A stretch of 22,500 nt of DNA, taken from Halisarca cf. caerulea. Its lineage: Eukaryota; Porifera; Demospongiae; Chondrillida; Halisarcidae. Positions within the stretch are counted from its first letter, which is position 1, and each line of letters begins with the position of its first letter. The notes beneath the pieces are model-generated. The model was given only the letters and a program-made list of their open reading frames with translations, made no database searches and was not told where the DNA came from. A program made the translations under genes and the position numbers. The stretch is taken from assembly GCA_963170055.1 (NCBI GenBank), contig CAUJGJ010000263.1, forward strand, positions 676,400 through 698,899, read 5' to 3'. This document shows positions 1 to 19,937 of this stretch, in pieces.

Positions 1-837
1 CCTCCTTCACTTCCTTGCCCTCGTTATCAGTTACAGATGGTATTGATTTCAAACTCCCAACACCACCACCTTCAGATGCTGTCCCCTTTGGCTCACTGCG
101 GTCAGGTTGAGGTGATGGTGAAATCAACACATTGGAAGCACTCATATCTTCATGTTTGGCAGTGTTGAAATGGTGTTTACGGTCATTGGAGAGTGCAGGA
201 ACCGGTGAAGATGCTAATTTGGGAATACTGTCAATTTTTCTCGAATCTGTTGAGGTTGTTGCTTGAGGAGTAGTGATCTTTCTATCAACCAGAGACTCGG
301 TTTTTTTCCCACCAGATAAATCAACACTGTCTTTTACACGCACAGCAAGGCCCTCAATCTCCTTCTGTCTCTGAACCAATTGTTGCCTCTCATGTGTATC
401 TCTTACACTTGGGAATAATAGTCCGGCTGGAATGGAATCATGACCACCTCTGTCCACTGGTTTCTCTTCCTCATTTCTGCCAGACTGCAGATCTGAAGAC
501 TGCAATACAGCCTCCATGGTATCCTCCTCTGCTTCGCACAGACCAGCTAGAACCAGTAGACTCCTGTCCATGCACAGCCTTACATGTATGGGCAGTTCCT
601 GGATGCTGTCAGACAATGAGGAATAACTCAGATTGAAAAAATCTGAACTGGAATCTGAACTGCGATGTTCCTGGACATTTGTGATTTGAAACTGGGATGA
701 TGACATCTTTACTCCTGCAGAGCCACAAAAAGCACTTGGCACAGTAAACAGGATTATCCAACCTTTCAACTACCATACTGCACCAGTGTATCCAACTCAT
801 ACACAATAACTTAACTGTGTGCATGTTTTAGGCATAG

Positions 838-903
<66 letters not shown>

Positions 904-1744
904 CACTGATGTGCGTCTCCATAACAAACATACTGGATGCCTTTAGCATGAGTTGAAAACGTTCCTCTTCATGTTTCAGTCTCTCTTCCTGTGTCACTTC
1001 ATCATCCTGGATGTCCTCCTCGTCATACCGCGACCAATTGTCACTGATCTTACGACGTGAATAAGACTTTGGCTTTTCACCGTTGCTATCTTTTGCACTC
1101 TGTATCTAACAGACAAATAAGCACAGAATAGAAATGGTCAAACGAATTGAATGCGCATAGTTTATATCATCTAGTATGATATGACCATAGACACTCTATT
1201 ATCTATGGTAACAGTAACTAAACTGAGAATAAATTACAGTGGAACCCGTCTATTGTGGTCACTGTGTAATGCAGCCACCTGTCTATACCAGCCACTAATT
1301 CTTCTCGGAATCAGCAGTAATGTATGGTATTCTACCTCTTTAAAGCAGCCACCTGTCTATAACAGCCAAAAAATTTCGCCCCAATGGTGACCGCAATAGA
1401 CAGGTTCCACTGTACAGTAGAACCTCTTTAGTAAGAACACTGTTAAGGAGTAATACCTGGTTAGGAAGTACAAGGATATGATACCCCAGCTTATAGCCTA
1501 TAATACTAATCTGTATGGTTAGCAAGTACTACTGATAGTGAGTAGCAATTTGGAGGGTCCCCAGGCATACTCACTACGAGGTTTGACTGTACATGCTTAC
1601 ATCGATTGAAGGGTCCTCTTTCGTGGAACGCCCTTGTACTTTGGTGGATTGCGGATGTTTACGTCGGGATTTCCCCCTCATTCCTCGTCCTCGTCCTCGC
1701 CTCGAGTCATGGTACATAGTGAACACTGGCTCTTCTCTCGCCAT
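1..1744 (-). CDS. AVEN: AVEN homologue (apoptosis and caspase activation inhibitor), 5' three exons, partial
   Basis: Three minus-strand exons join in frame: 1744-1601 (48 codons, phase 0 donor GAT/GTAAGC), 1099-934 (phase 1 donor), and 714 to the window edge (acceptor CTGCAG). About 341 residues are visible and the 3' end lies outside. The N-terminus is short, basic and RG-rich (RRGRGRGMRG, about residues 15-24), like the RGG region of vertebrate AVEN. Exon 2 carries SRRKISDNWSRYDEE, matching the conserved SxRKxxSNWDRYQ block. Exon 3 carries SSQFQI and then LSDSIQELPIHVRL, matching human SQFRF and ELPLCLRL. After that the chain is low-complexity and polar to the edge, so the conserved acidic C-terminus is not seen. 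In vertebrates AVEN binds Bcl-xL and Apaf-1, blocks caspase-9 activation and helps activate ATM. Start choice: ATG at 1744 has an AAAATGG context and opens the RG-rich frame. It is divergent from the UPF0669 gene. Identification is from remembered family motifs. Confidence 0.85.
715..933 (-). repeat. AVEN intron 2 with (TG)30 array at 841-900
   Basis: This 219-bp intron holds a pure 60-bp (TG)n run at 841-900, which reads (CA)n in the AVEN transcript. The array begins 32 nt downstream of the exon 2 donor. The rest is unremarkable A/T-rich intron ending in a clear CTGCAG acceptor. Confidence 0.9.
1237..1412. mobile_element. Tigger/pogo-like MITE, copy A (176 bp), in AVEN intron 1
   Basis: The element starts CAGTGGAACCCGTCTATTG and ends with the inverted match CAATAGACAGGTTCCACTG. 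Terminal inverted repeats are about 28 bp with two or three mismatches, and TA flanks both ends (1235-1236, 1413-1414). There is no coding capacity. CAGT termini with a TA target duplication are typical of the pogo/Tigger branch of Tc1/mariner elements. Confidence 0.75.
1415..1589. mobile_element. Tigger/pogo-like MITE, copy B (175 bp), abutting copy A
   Basis: It starts CAGTAGAACCTCTTTAGTAAG and ends CACTACGAGGTTTGACTG, which is imperfectly inverted, followed by TA. It shares the single TA at 1413-1414 with copy A, so the two are head-to-tail neighbours. Its outer end lies only 11 bp from the AVEN exon 1 boundary. Together A and B make up about 70 per cent of AVEN intron 1 (1100-1600). Confidence 0.65.
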
Positions 1745-1809
1745 TTTTGATCATACTCCTGTTCCCATTTCAATTCTACAATGTCCGTTTTGAAATAATC
1801 GAATCTTAA
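1745..1809. promoter_or_regulatory. Compact bidirectional promoter between AVEN and the UPF0669 gene
   Basis: Only 65 bp separate the two divergent start codons (1744 on minus, 1810 on plus), so the 5' UTRs must be very short or overlap and the core promoter must serve both genes or lie inside the coding starts. I see no TATA box. Both starts sit in a YY1-like AANATGGCG context: AAAATGGCGA on minus at about 1747-1738, and AAGATGGCGA on plus at 1819-1828, around the fifth codon. The YY1 role is an inference from the vertebrate consensus. Confidence 0.6.
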
Positions 1810-2472
1810 ATGGCGTTTAAGATGGCGACCCATCGTGACTTGCTTGTTTCCTCTAAACCTTACGTTTGTATATGGCTATTCCTTTGGTCTTTCTCTTCGG
1901 GATTTGAAGTTATGATCTCCAAAGCTGGAGAAGTACAAGAAGGAAGAACGCAAAATTACAAAATACATCAAAGGAAGGACGAAATTCTAATAGCTCTACT
2001 ACTTACGGACGAAGGAGACGGAGACATGTACATTGCAGCCGATAGGCAAGTTAAGCTGAGCACTAACGACTTTGACTACTCGTCTGCTTCGTGTGGGACC
2101 GACATGGTGGTTATCGTAAACGAGAATAATAATGCGTTGAGACCATTAGATTTGGTGGTATACGGACATCCACGACATCCAACAACAAAATATCGTCTTT
2201 ATGTTATACGGTCAGAGAAGTCGGATCTAGACAGATACTCAGTTCAAGAGACATGGCCCAATGAGGATGGGACCATTTCCACTATCACACGATATGAATT
2301 TATTAATCCTCTGGCAATTGCCAATGATCCTAATCTTGTAAAAATTGTGGACCGGTTGAAAGCACTGGGTTCTTATTTTGTTCCACCTCTGTATGATAAA
2401 GACATTGATGGAACAAGCTGGTGGACCATTCTTGGCAAACTCATTGAACTTGCTGTAGAAATACTGGTGTGA
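1810..2472 (+). CDS. C6orf120: UPF0669 / C6orf120-like secreted protein
   Basis: A single exon encodes 220 residues. A hydrophobic stretch at about residues 18-31 (YVCIWLFLWSFSSGF) looks like a signal peptide core. The family core is clear: GDGDMYIAAD at about 69-78 (human GDADLYVSAS), a DFDYSSASCGTDMV stretch (human FDDYELQSATCGPDAV), VYGHPRHP (human VYGHPSHL), and the hydrophobic C-terminal tail SWWTILGKLIELAVEILV (human LWTILISILKLVLEILF). Human C6orf120 is a secreted N-glycoprotein of about 190 residues that has been linked to T-cell apoptosis; its biochemical role is not known. The gene is intronless here. The first ATG (1810) is used, but M5 at 1822 lies in a stronger YY1/Kozak-like context and is equally possible. 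It is divergent from AVEN and convergent with WDR92. No canonical AATAAA was seen in the first 400 bases downstream. Confidence 0.9.
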   Translation: MAFKMATHRDLLVSSKPYVCIWLFLWSFSSGFEVMISKAGEVQEGRTQNYKIHQRKDEILIALLLTDEGDGDMYIAADRQVKLSTNDFDYSSASCGTDMVVIVNENNNALRPLDLVVYGHPRHPTTKYRLYVIRSEKSDLDRYSVQETWPNEDGTISTITRYEFINPLAIANDPNLVKIVDRLKALGSYFVPPLYDKDIDGTSWWTILGKLIELAVEILV

Positions 2473-2917
2473 TGGATGACAGTTCTGCTTTGTAGCAGTT
2501 ACCACCCTGTGTTATTTGTCAGCCATTTTAATTTTATCTTGGGCACATGCAATAGCTATACCATATACTGCTAGGGAGAACTTGTCACTGAAGTGTGCAA
2601 ACATGTTTAGTGAAATTTTACCTTACCACGTGTGATGTTTTTAGATAGTGTCGTGTACATACTTTACAATTTCTTGTATGAGCAGTAGACTAGTCCATAT
2701 GGCTATTGATTGTACCTTCCGATCCCAAGCTCATGCAATTAGATTGTTATTTTTATTTCTTGTATAAGTTTAATTTTGATTTCATGTAAAAATTTCCTAA
2801 TATTAATAATTATTGTTGTATAGATTGAACATTTGTTGAAATTTCCATGCAATACATGACCTAAGACTTCCATGCATGATATAGGTGGTTGAAAGTGCAA
2901 TATGCAAGAAACATGTA

Positions 2918-3093
2918 CAGTAAAATCTCGATAATTAAAACCATGATAATTAGAATATCTGGCTTACTTCAAACATTGATGAATGTACGGTTCCAAATGT
3001 AGGGAGTACATATGTGGCTGATTAATTAGAACTTATGGATTATTAAAACTTTTTTACCGGAAAATCAAGGTTCTAATTAAAGAGATTTCACTG
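2918..3093. mobile_element. Tigger/pogo-like MITE, copy C (176 bp)
   Basis: It begins CAGTAAAATCTCGATAATTA and ends TAATTAAAGAGATTTCACTG, with TA on both sides (2916-2917, 3094-3095). Inverted termini are about 24 bp. The length equals copy A. The interior repeats the motif AATTAGAA/TTCTAATTA. Confidence 0.75.
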
Positions 3094-3102
3094 TACATTA
3101 TA

Positions 3103-3321
3103 CAGTAAAACCTCTATTAAGGACACAATTGGGACCACAGTATACTGTCCTGTATATGGAGGTGTCTTTATTTCAGAGGGTTTGAATGTACACATGTCAA
3201 TGTGAGCATATATAGATGGACCCTACAACTATGATGTGAGGGATGTCAAGTGGGGCATAGCAAGGTGTCCTGTTAAAGGGGAGGCTGCATTCAGAGGTGT
3301 CCTTTAGTAGAGGGTTCACTG
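3103..3321. mobile_element. Tigger/pogo-like MITE, copy D (219 bp)
   Basis: It begins CAGTAAAACCTCTATTAAGG and ends CCTTTAGTAGAGGGTTCACTG, with TA on both sides (3101-3102, 3322-3323). It lies 9 bp beyond copy C. On the minus strand it carries AATAAA at 3172-3167, the first canonical poly(A) hexamer downstream of the WDR92 stop. Confidence 0.75.
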
Positions 3322-3487
3322 TACATGCATGTCATGGCTATACTGTACGGTCTATAGCCACACATGCAAACATATTATTGTACAATCAAGCACCAGTAGC
3401 AAGTACACACGACTTAAAAAGATCTGTTTCTGTCAAATGATAACGATCTGTATGTACCCCATGCACTCTGGCATACTCTGATGGGCA

Positions 3488-12382
<8,895 letters not shown>

Positions 12383-12572
12383 TTTAATGGCGGGAAATTT
12401 AAATGTCAGCTGCTCCAAATCCATATTTGGGATGCTCGTGACGTCATGCGAGTACGCACAGGAAACTCAAGTGACTGTATTTCGCTTCTCTCGATCGAGT
12501 TGTTTTCACATAGGCACACACACACATCGGCCAGTATTGTTCCAAGGAGAAGGCTACCCAGAGCGTAAGAAG
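12383..12572. promoter_or_regulatory. Divergent promoter between WDR92 and PKC, with CRE palindrome
   Basis: 190 bp separate the start codons of WDR92 (12382, minus) and PKC (12573, plus). A perfect 8-bp CRE/ATF palindrome TGACGTCA lies at 12439-12446, flanked symmetrically by CG (CGTGACGTCATGCG). At 12388-12396 TGGCGGGAAA reads TTTCCCGCC on the minus strand, an E2F-type site. The segment is richer in CpG than the introns. No TATA box or convincing RFX X-box was seen. Factor assignments are inferred from vertebrate consensus sites. Confidence 0.6.
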
Positions 12573-14446
12573 ATGGCATCGATCGAAGCGGACATCGAGT
12601 TTCGTTTCAACGGAACGGTGGACCTGGAAATCCTCGAAGCATCAAACATAAAGCCAATTACCATCACTGGGGGTCGGGTGTTAGCTGTGTTCGATTCGTA
12701 CGTTGTAGTTGACTTTGATGAGGTCTACTTCTGCAAGACGGTGAGCAAACCAAAGACGGTGAATCCAACGTGGAGAGAGCACTTCACCGAGGACGTCACG
12801 GACGCTGAAATGATGACCTTCACGTTGTTTCACAAGGCTGTTGTCCCCCCAGACCCCTTCATAGCTCACGCCCGTATACCAGTGGAGGAGCTAGTTACGT
12901 CTGGAAAAGAAATGTTTGAGGTAAGAATATGTTCAAGTCATTTTCTGGGAAATCGTTAGGTTAACGTGGAAGCAACCAGAAATTACATATACCCCATACT
13001 CTCTGTGCTGGTAGTACATATATATGTGTGTTCTACATGGGTTTACTAGCGTGTATTGGCGCGCACACACACTACCAGTTTGTATCGGACATAGAGGGAC
13101 GCAGAGAAAGACTTTCTGTGTCTCCGACTCTCTTTCCAGTTCGGCGTACGTTCGTGCGCCATCGCCATCTCCCGTAACTTCCCACCTGAAAGTACGTAAC
13201 TACTCCTTCATGGTACTGTAGTTCGAGCGTGTGTATGTATGTGTGCATGCGTGCGTGCTTGTATGTCATAATGATACATCTATTTACATGTCAGTTGTGA
13301 TTCCTACTATGTAATTTCACTGGAAATATCTTGTGATGCATACACAATCGATTATTGATAATTTGTTGCAAGATGTATAGATGATACCAGCACACCATTG
13401 GATGCTGTGACCTTCCATGCCTCTCAACTTGCTAAAGAGTTGCTTTGCTCAGAGAAAGTGGAAACTAGCACGTTACACATCCTTGTAGTGGTGTATGTAC
13501 TTCTCCGAAGTGTTAATGTGATGTTTGCACCAGTGCTGTTGTCTATGTCTCAGCTGGTTATGCTGTGGGAACTGGTTTATCCGACGGTGTTGTTTTTCCT
13601 TGTAAAGCGTGTCGGATAAATCATGTACGTATAATTGCACGCAACCTTTTAATTTGGATTCATAATAGGGTGTGTGTGGGGGGGGGGGTCGGATAAACCA
13701 GGCAGGACTGTATACAGACACGCCTGGTTTATCCAACTTTGGTTTATCTGGAGACTTCATGTATCCAGTACTCTGGTATGGCCCCCCCATTACTAAATGA
13801 TATATAATTTTACCTGGTTTATCTGACACCTTTTGGGGAACAGATGTCGCGGGATAAATTGGATCTTGCCATAGTTGTTGCATTTGCACAGTTTTTAGAT
13901 AGGACAAGAGACAACTACTTGAGAATGTTAACATTGGACTGCTTGGTGTAATGGTGTACATTGGACTGCTTGGTGTAATGGTGTACATTGGACTGCTTGG
14001 TGTAATGGTGTACATTGGACTGCTTGGTGTAATGGTGTACATTGGACTGCTTGGTGTAGTGGTGTACATTGGACTGCTTGGTGTAATGGTGTACATTGGA
14101 CTGCTTGGTGTAATGGTGTACATTGGACTGCTTGGTGTATTGGTGTACATTGGACTGCTTGGTGTAATGGTGTACATTGGACTGCTTGATGTAATGGTGT
14201 ACATTGGACTGCTTGGTGTAATGGTGTACATTGGACGCTTGTCGATGAAATATATACTCCTGTACATTCCTATTATATTGTGATACCCAGTCAAATATCT
14301 ATGCTGTGGTTGGTGTATCTTGGGGGGGGGGGGATTAATATTCAGATGATTTATGGGAAGGATTATACCTTTATGGTGTGAGTGACTTTTGGGGAAATTT
14401 TTGTTGTGTGTATCTCAGTATTAAACTTTTCTTAATTCAAGATGAG

Positions 14447-14505
<59 letters not shown>

Positions 14506-14667
14506 CGTGTGCATGTGCATGGGGAAGATGGAACAATTGTTTCCTGTCCACTCAGTTGTCATTAATGTCAGCATCACATGTCCAGTCATTACATCCTTCT
14601 GTCCACTCACAATACCTTCATGCACCAAACATGTAAGGGTATTATATCATGTGTGGTTGGACATGTG

Positions 14668-14732
<65 letters not shown>

Positions 14733-17700
14733 AGAGAAACCTCTATTAAAGGACACCTCCAAATTGCAGCCACCTCCTTTAACTGGGCACCACTGCTCTG
14801 CCCCATTTTGACATGTCTTCATAAGTATAAAACCTCTGAAATAAGGACACCTCCATGAACAGGACAGTTAATGGTGGTCCCAATGATGTCCTTATTATGG
14901 AGGTCTCACTGTACATATATAGCTAAGGAGTACAGTCTATCTTGCATTCCTCTATCGTGTTTTTTTCTTCAACTTAAACACATTCATGTGACAACCATAT
15001 GTATGTTTCGTGTGAATAAGCAGCCATATTGTAGAATCATCAAAGAGGAGTGTTTTTGCTTGTTTATCACATGCTTTTATTCTGCGTCATATGATTGTAT
15101 GACAGCTATGTTCGGGAACCACAACAAGCATTGTGCTGGCTTCACAGCACAAAACTTTCTGTTACATGTTCATGCTTGTATACAATGTATGTGTGTATGC
15201 ATGCCCTGTTGATGAAGAAGTGACCTGGTTTGTTTGCCAACTGTCAGTTCCAGTTCCAGTAAAACCTGTCTATAACAACCATTCAAGAGGCCAAATGATT
15301 CTGAATCTGTCGATAGGTGGTTCTTTGCAGAGGTGCTTTGGTATCACTGAATTAGCCACGGGGCAGCCAACAGTGGTCTCTGTAGACAGGTGGTCTTTGA
15401 GACAGGTTTCACTGTATACAGTAGACCTGGTTGTGATTGGGAGTGGTTGCCAGTAGGCAGCTGTTGTCTGTCCCATGACATGGAAAGATCCACTAGACAC
15501 GCCGACTGGCTTTGTATAGCTCTCACTAGGCAAAATTTGTCTGTAACAATGTACAAATGCAAGTCCCTGGTAATTTCCCCTACAGTACATGCGTATGTAT
15601 GAGGGGGACTTTTCAGTTATTTTTAATGCTTCTGCAGCAATGTGATATAAGTAACAAAGTGGGAGGGGTGGTTTGTCTGTGCATACATGCCAGTTCCCCC
15701 CCCCCCCCCCCCCCGTTGTTTGTACTTTTGTACATGCACATGTATTTTCGAAGTGGGAGTTTTCAGCATGAGAGTTGTCACCCAGTGGTATTCCTATTGG
15801 GTAGATAGTTCATATCTCTGTATTGCACTGTTTGTGCAGTTCAACCTCTTTGTGTAAAGTTAAGGGACTGTGCTGAAATTTTATCTTGAAAGTCTTTCAT
15901 ATAAACATCGTTACATTTAGAGCTTGGAATTGGATCTGCACTTGGCTTGTATTGCGTGTACGTATGTAGAGTAGTCTCACCTTGGTGAGGTTTGACAGTG
16001 GGTGTGTACCATAGGTGTGTGCATTAGGTGTGTACAGTGGATGTGTGCGGTAGGTGTGTACAGTGGATGTGTGCGGTAGGTGTGTACAGTAGATGTGTGC
16101 GGTAGGTGTGTACATTAGGTGTGTGCGGTAGGTGTGTACAGTGGATGTGTGCGGTAGGTGTGTACAGTGGATGTGTGCGGTAGGTGTGTACATTAGGTGT
16201 GTGCGGTAGGTGTGTACAGTAGATGTGTGCGGTAGGTGTGTGCGGTGGTACCCCCTTTGAGAGACCACCCCTTTGTAAGACCAACCTTACTGGTCACAAA
16301 TTGTATATATCTATGTCCCATACTAAACCCCGCTCACCAGGGGACCACCTCTTTTGAAAGATCACCTTTCTCCTGTCCCTAAGGACGGTCTCTCAGAATG
16401 GTACTATGTATATATATGTACACACAGGTATAGGCAGTGTCTGTGAACATTTCTTCAGTGAGTCCTGAATGTGTGTTCAAACGTATGTATGTGCAGTGTT
16501 AGAAATAGTGGTCAGCATTCAGACATTGTCTGACCATTTGGGCATTTTGTCCGACCCAAAAAAGTTTGGGTCAGACATTTGGCTGAGCACTACCTCATGT
16601 TCATTTCACATACACAGTGATGTTACCAAGTCATTTGTACTGAGAATGTCTACTTATGCTTTCGTTATTTGTTGATGCACATCTGCTGTGGCACTTGTGT
16701 TCTTCTCCAAAAATACTGTATGTCCGAGCAAATCTGAAATTGTCTGACCCAAAATTATGATGCTAGGACATTTGTCCATCCAACACTCACTCCTTATTTC
16801 TAACACTGTATGTGTATGTCCTATATATACGCACACTGTATGTACATATGTTTGAGTGAATCAATGTGTGAAGCTGTGTGTGGATTTTTGGATATGGACA
16901 TTTGTTTATATGTATGTACGTATGTACATGCGGTACACGTTGATTCGGTGTGCCTGTTGTCCACCTGTATGGGATGTGTTGGCAGTGCACATGCGTACAG
17001 TGGTAGCTGGTTAGCGAGAATCCCCCAATGCTCTGAAGTACTGCGTGTTAGGAGCATGAATATACGTAGCATATTGCACTTACAGTTAGTTTACAGAGAT
17101 TGTTCTTGTTAAGCAATATTCCTTGTCGAGCGACTTTGTAATAACCAGTTTTCACTGTAGATGCTATGTTGCTGTGTGTAATCTAGGTTTCCTACAAGGA
17201 GCATCTTTCTGGTTCAAAAGTGTTGAAATCGAACTGACAGCTCATTGTGATGACCTAAAGAAGCATCGTGCAACTCCACCTTATAACATCACTGTTGCTG
17301 TAATCATAATTGTACGTACGTACTTGTACGTATATTACGTGTGTGTACGTACATATGTATGCAGTCTATGCACACTTCTGCGTAATGTATGATTGTTTTC
17401 GTGGTGCTAAGAATTTTCTGTCAAATTAACTAGAGCGTTTAGGAAATCTCTATTGTCTTTAGGTTCATTGTACTGCAGTTGCTAATGAAAGTTGTGTACT
17501 ATCCCAAGTAGGGCTCATTCTGTCCAGCTCATATACAGCAGAACTTCTTATAGCAAACTCCTCCAATGGTGAAAACCTTACTATAGTAGACTGCTTTTGT
17601 GGGACCAGACAGATGACTGCATGTAAAATAACCTCTGAATAGTCAAAACCTCTTTATAGCAAGCTGATTTTCAGTTCCCAAAGTGTCCATTATAGAGAGG

Positions 17701-19631
17701 TTCCATTGTATGCATGTGTGTCCATATGCAGAGCTAGAAGTAACAGACTGCCATCTGCCATTTTCCGAACAAAACATGAATATGGCTGACCAAAAGTGAG
17801 TTGGGTCAGCCATTTGGCTGACTACTAAACTATGGCTATGACAATTGAGTGCCAATTTGTTTTGCCAATCTCAAGCCTCAGTGCTAAAGATTCCTTTGTA
17901 TTATGTATGTACACATGTACATACGTACATACATAATCTCTGATGGTTAGAAATGGCTGACCAATCTGCACAATGTCCCACCGATATAATACTGGGTCAG
18001 TCGTTTGTCCTAGCAAAGGTCAAATGCTATTTCTACCACTGCATATGTGTGTACATTATGCACATATAACATTATGTAGTCGGAGATTGTTTGTTCAGTT
18101 TGTGCATTCGAACACATGTGTCAAACCTCCTTACAAGGTCACTGGATACAACATCACTCTCTCTACAACAACACACATGTTGAGAACTGTTTCACTGGTC
18201 TCTGTACAAAATGTACTGGTTACAACAACAGCCTGGTATAGCAGCATGTTGTAGTGAAACCAGTGGTGTTGTAAGGAGGTATGAGTGCTGAGAGAAGTCT
18301 TGAACGGCTCTGTAGGTAGTATCGCATGTATGTGTATTGAGTACATAGTGTGAATGGGGATTTGGGTTAACCAACCTACGTATGCTGTGCACATACGTAG
18401 CATTATTGCACAAGCGCTGACCAGGGTTTTAATATTTGGCGATTTTGTAGATTACTAAATTTATAATAGACCAATATTTTGATGATTGTGGTATTGGCAG
18501 ATCTAAGCTCAACCTTTTGTTGAGGTTAATAAATATCTGGAGGAACGAAATCATGTATACCCACCATTTTATTTGTTGGCGGAACAGTGTCAATGTAGCA
18601 GGTTGGGTACAACTGCAGAGTGAGATGCTGAGTCATAGAGAGCAAAACCAGTCTATGCTATTACAGTGTGATGAAATCATCACATCTGAATTTCACCACT
18701 ACCCCCCCCCCCCCCCAAGGAGACTGATTTGTCAGATTGGATAGCTTGTCATAGTTTTCTGCTACTTTGTCTAGTATAATGGTGTCATGTACTGTAGACT
18801 ACCACATTTATATGAATTTCTGTACATATGTACAGTGGAATGTGCTTAGTAAGTACCTGGTTTAGTACATACTCCTGGATAGTAAGTACTCCTCATTCTA
18901 TCCCTGTGTATACCTCATGTACATAGACCAACCCTGATAGTAAGTACCTGGTTTAGTACATACTCCTGGATAGTAAGTACTCCTCATTCTGTCCTTGTGT
19001 ATACCTCATGTTCATAAATCAACCCTGACAGTCAGTACCTGGTTTAGTACATACTCCTGGATAGTAAGTACTCCTCATTCTGTCCCTGTGTATATGTACC
19101 TCATGTGCCTAAACCAACCCTGATAGCAAGTACCTCTGATAATATATATACTAATTTTTGTATGTCACATTCGAGGTACATACGTTCTAAGCAAGTTTTA
19201 CTGTATGTATGTATGTATGCACATACGTATGTGCTTATACAGTATGTACACCAGGGCATGCATCTTTGTCCCATTGCCTTTGCTGAGAATCCCCCCCCCC
19301 CCCCCCCCCCGACAACAATTTCTAAATTGAGGCTAGTAAATATGAACGTACGTACATGTCTGTTGCTATGCCTACATAGGTACATATGTACTTATATGCA
19401 TTTGGAGTCCATTGGTAATGGTGAGTAGGTGCATCTGTAATTTCAGATGTATTTGTATGTGCATACAAAGGTGTAGTGTTTGAGCTGTCGCTGTTCACGT
19501 GTGCATGCGTACATACGCACGTATGTACAATATGTATTGTTGTTAATACTCTGATTTGTGTTCTCCCAATAGTACCCGCTGGAACCAACCGGGAAGATTG
19601 TGTTTACAGTGAAGTTTATGCCAAGATCAAC

Positions 19632-19695
<64 letters not shown>

Positions 19696-19885
19696 CTCAG
19701 CAATTGTGTGTATGCATGTTGTGTAGACTGATTTGTGAGCATTCTTTTATGTAGTTTAGCAGATAATGACATGCAATTATGTTGGCTCGGCACATTTTCT
19801 CTCCATTTTCATCTCAGCCACCTCCCTTCATCCATCCTGTGTGTTTGTCCTGTAAAGTGTGTTTGTTTATATAGTTTATATTTTG

Positions 19886-19937
<52 letters not shown>

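Larger units (their letters stand above)
2473..3487. other. Tail-to-tail intergenic region between UPF0669 and WDR92
   Basis: This 1-kb stretch holds 3' UTR sequence of both convergent genes and two MITEs (2918-3093, 3103-3321). Up to about 2915 it is A/T-rich without ORFs. I see no clear polyadenylation hexamer for the plus-strand gene. Confidence 0.7.
12921..19572 (+). other. PKC intron 1 (6.65 kb), repeat-dense
   Basis: The donor is GAG/GTAAGA and the acceptor CCCAATAG. It holds Tigger-like MITEs (13553-13870 region, 14732-14911, 15257-15414, 16243-16408, 16998-17157, 17536-17708, 18119-18284, 18833-19203), two copies of a ~314-bp element, the 27-bp and 26-bp minisatellites, two (TG)n arrays and several oligo-C runs. 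I found no exon whose frame joins the flanking PKC exons. Confidence 0.75.

Noticed and set aside
12387..12572. Upstream in-frame start of the PKC frame adding 62 residues
   Set aside because: The added sequence has no family match and overlaps the divergent promoter; the ATG at 12573 has a strong context and the expected distance to the C2 domain. Not formally excluded.
13473..14294. 273-codon minus frame and 110-codon plus frame with 9-residue repeats
   Set aside because: Produced by the 27-bp minisatellite, whose length divisible by three keeps frames open on both strands.
15897..16284. His/Thr/Tyr-rich repeat protein on the minus strand
   Set aside because: It is the reverse reading of the 26-bp minisatellite plus a MITE end. 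No gene signals.
17172..17310. Possible PKC exon (acceptor AATCTAG, donor AATT/GTACGT)
   Set aside because: In the frame required by PKC exon 1 (phase 0) it stops at TGA after 16 codons, and the open frame resembles nothing in the PKC family.
17900..17936. TACGTA/TGTACA-rich palindromes here and elsewhere
   Set aside because: Short self-complementary runs follow from the ATGT/ACGT-rich simple sequence common across the window, so a specific site is not supported.
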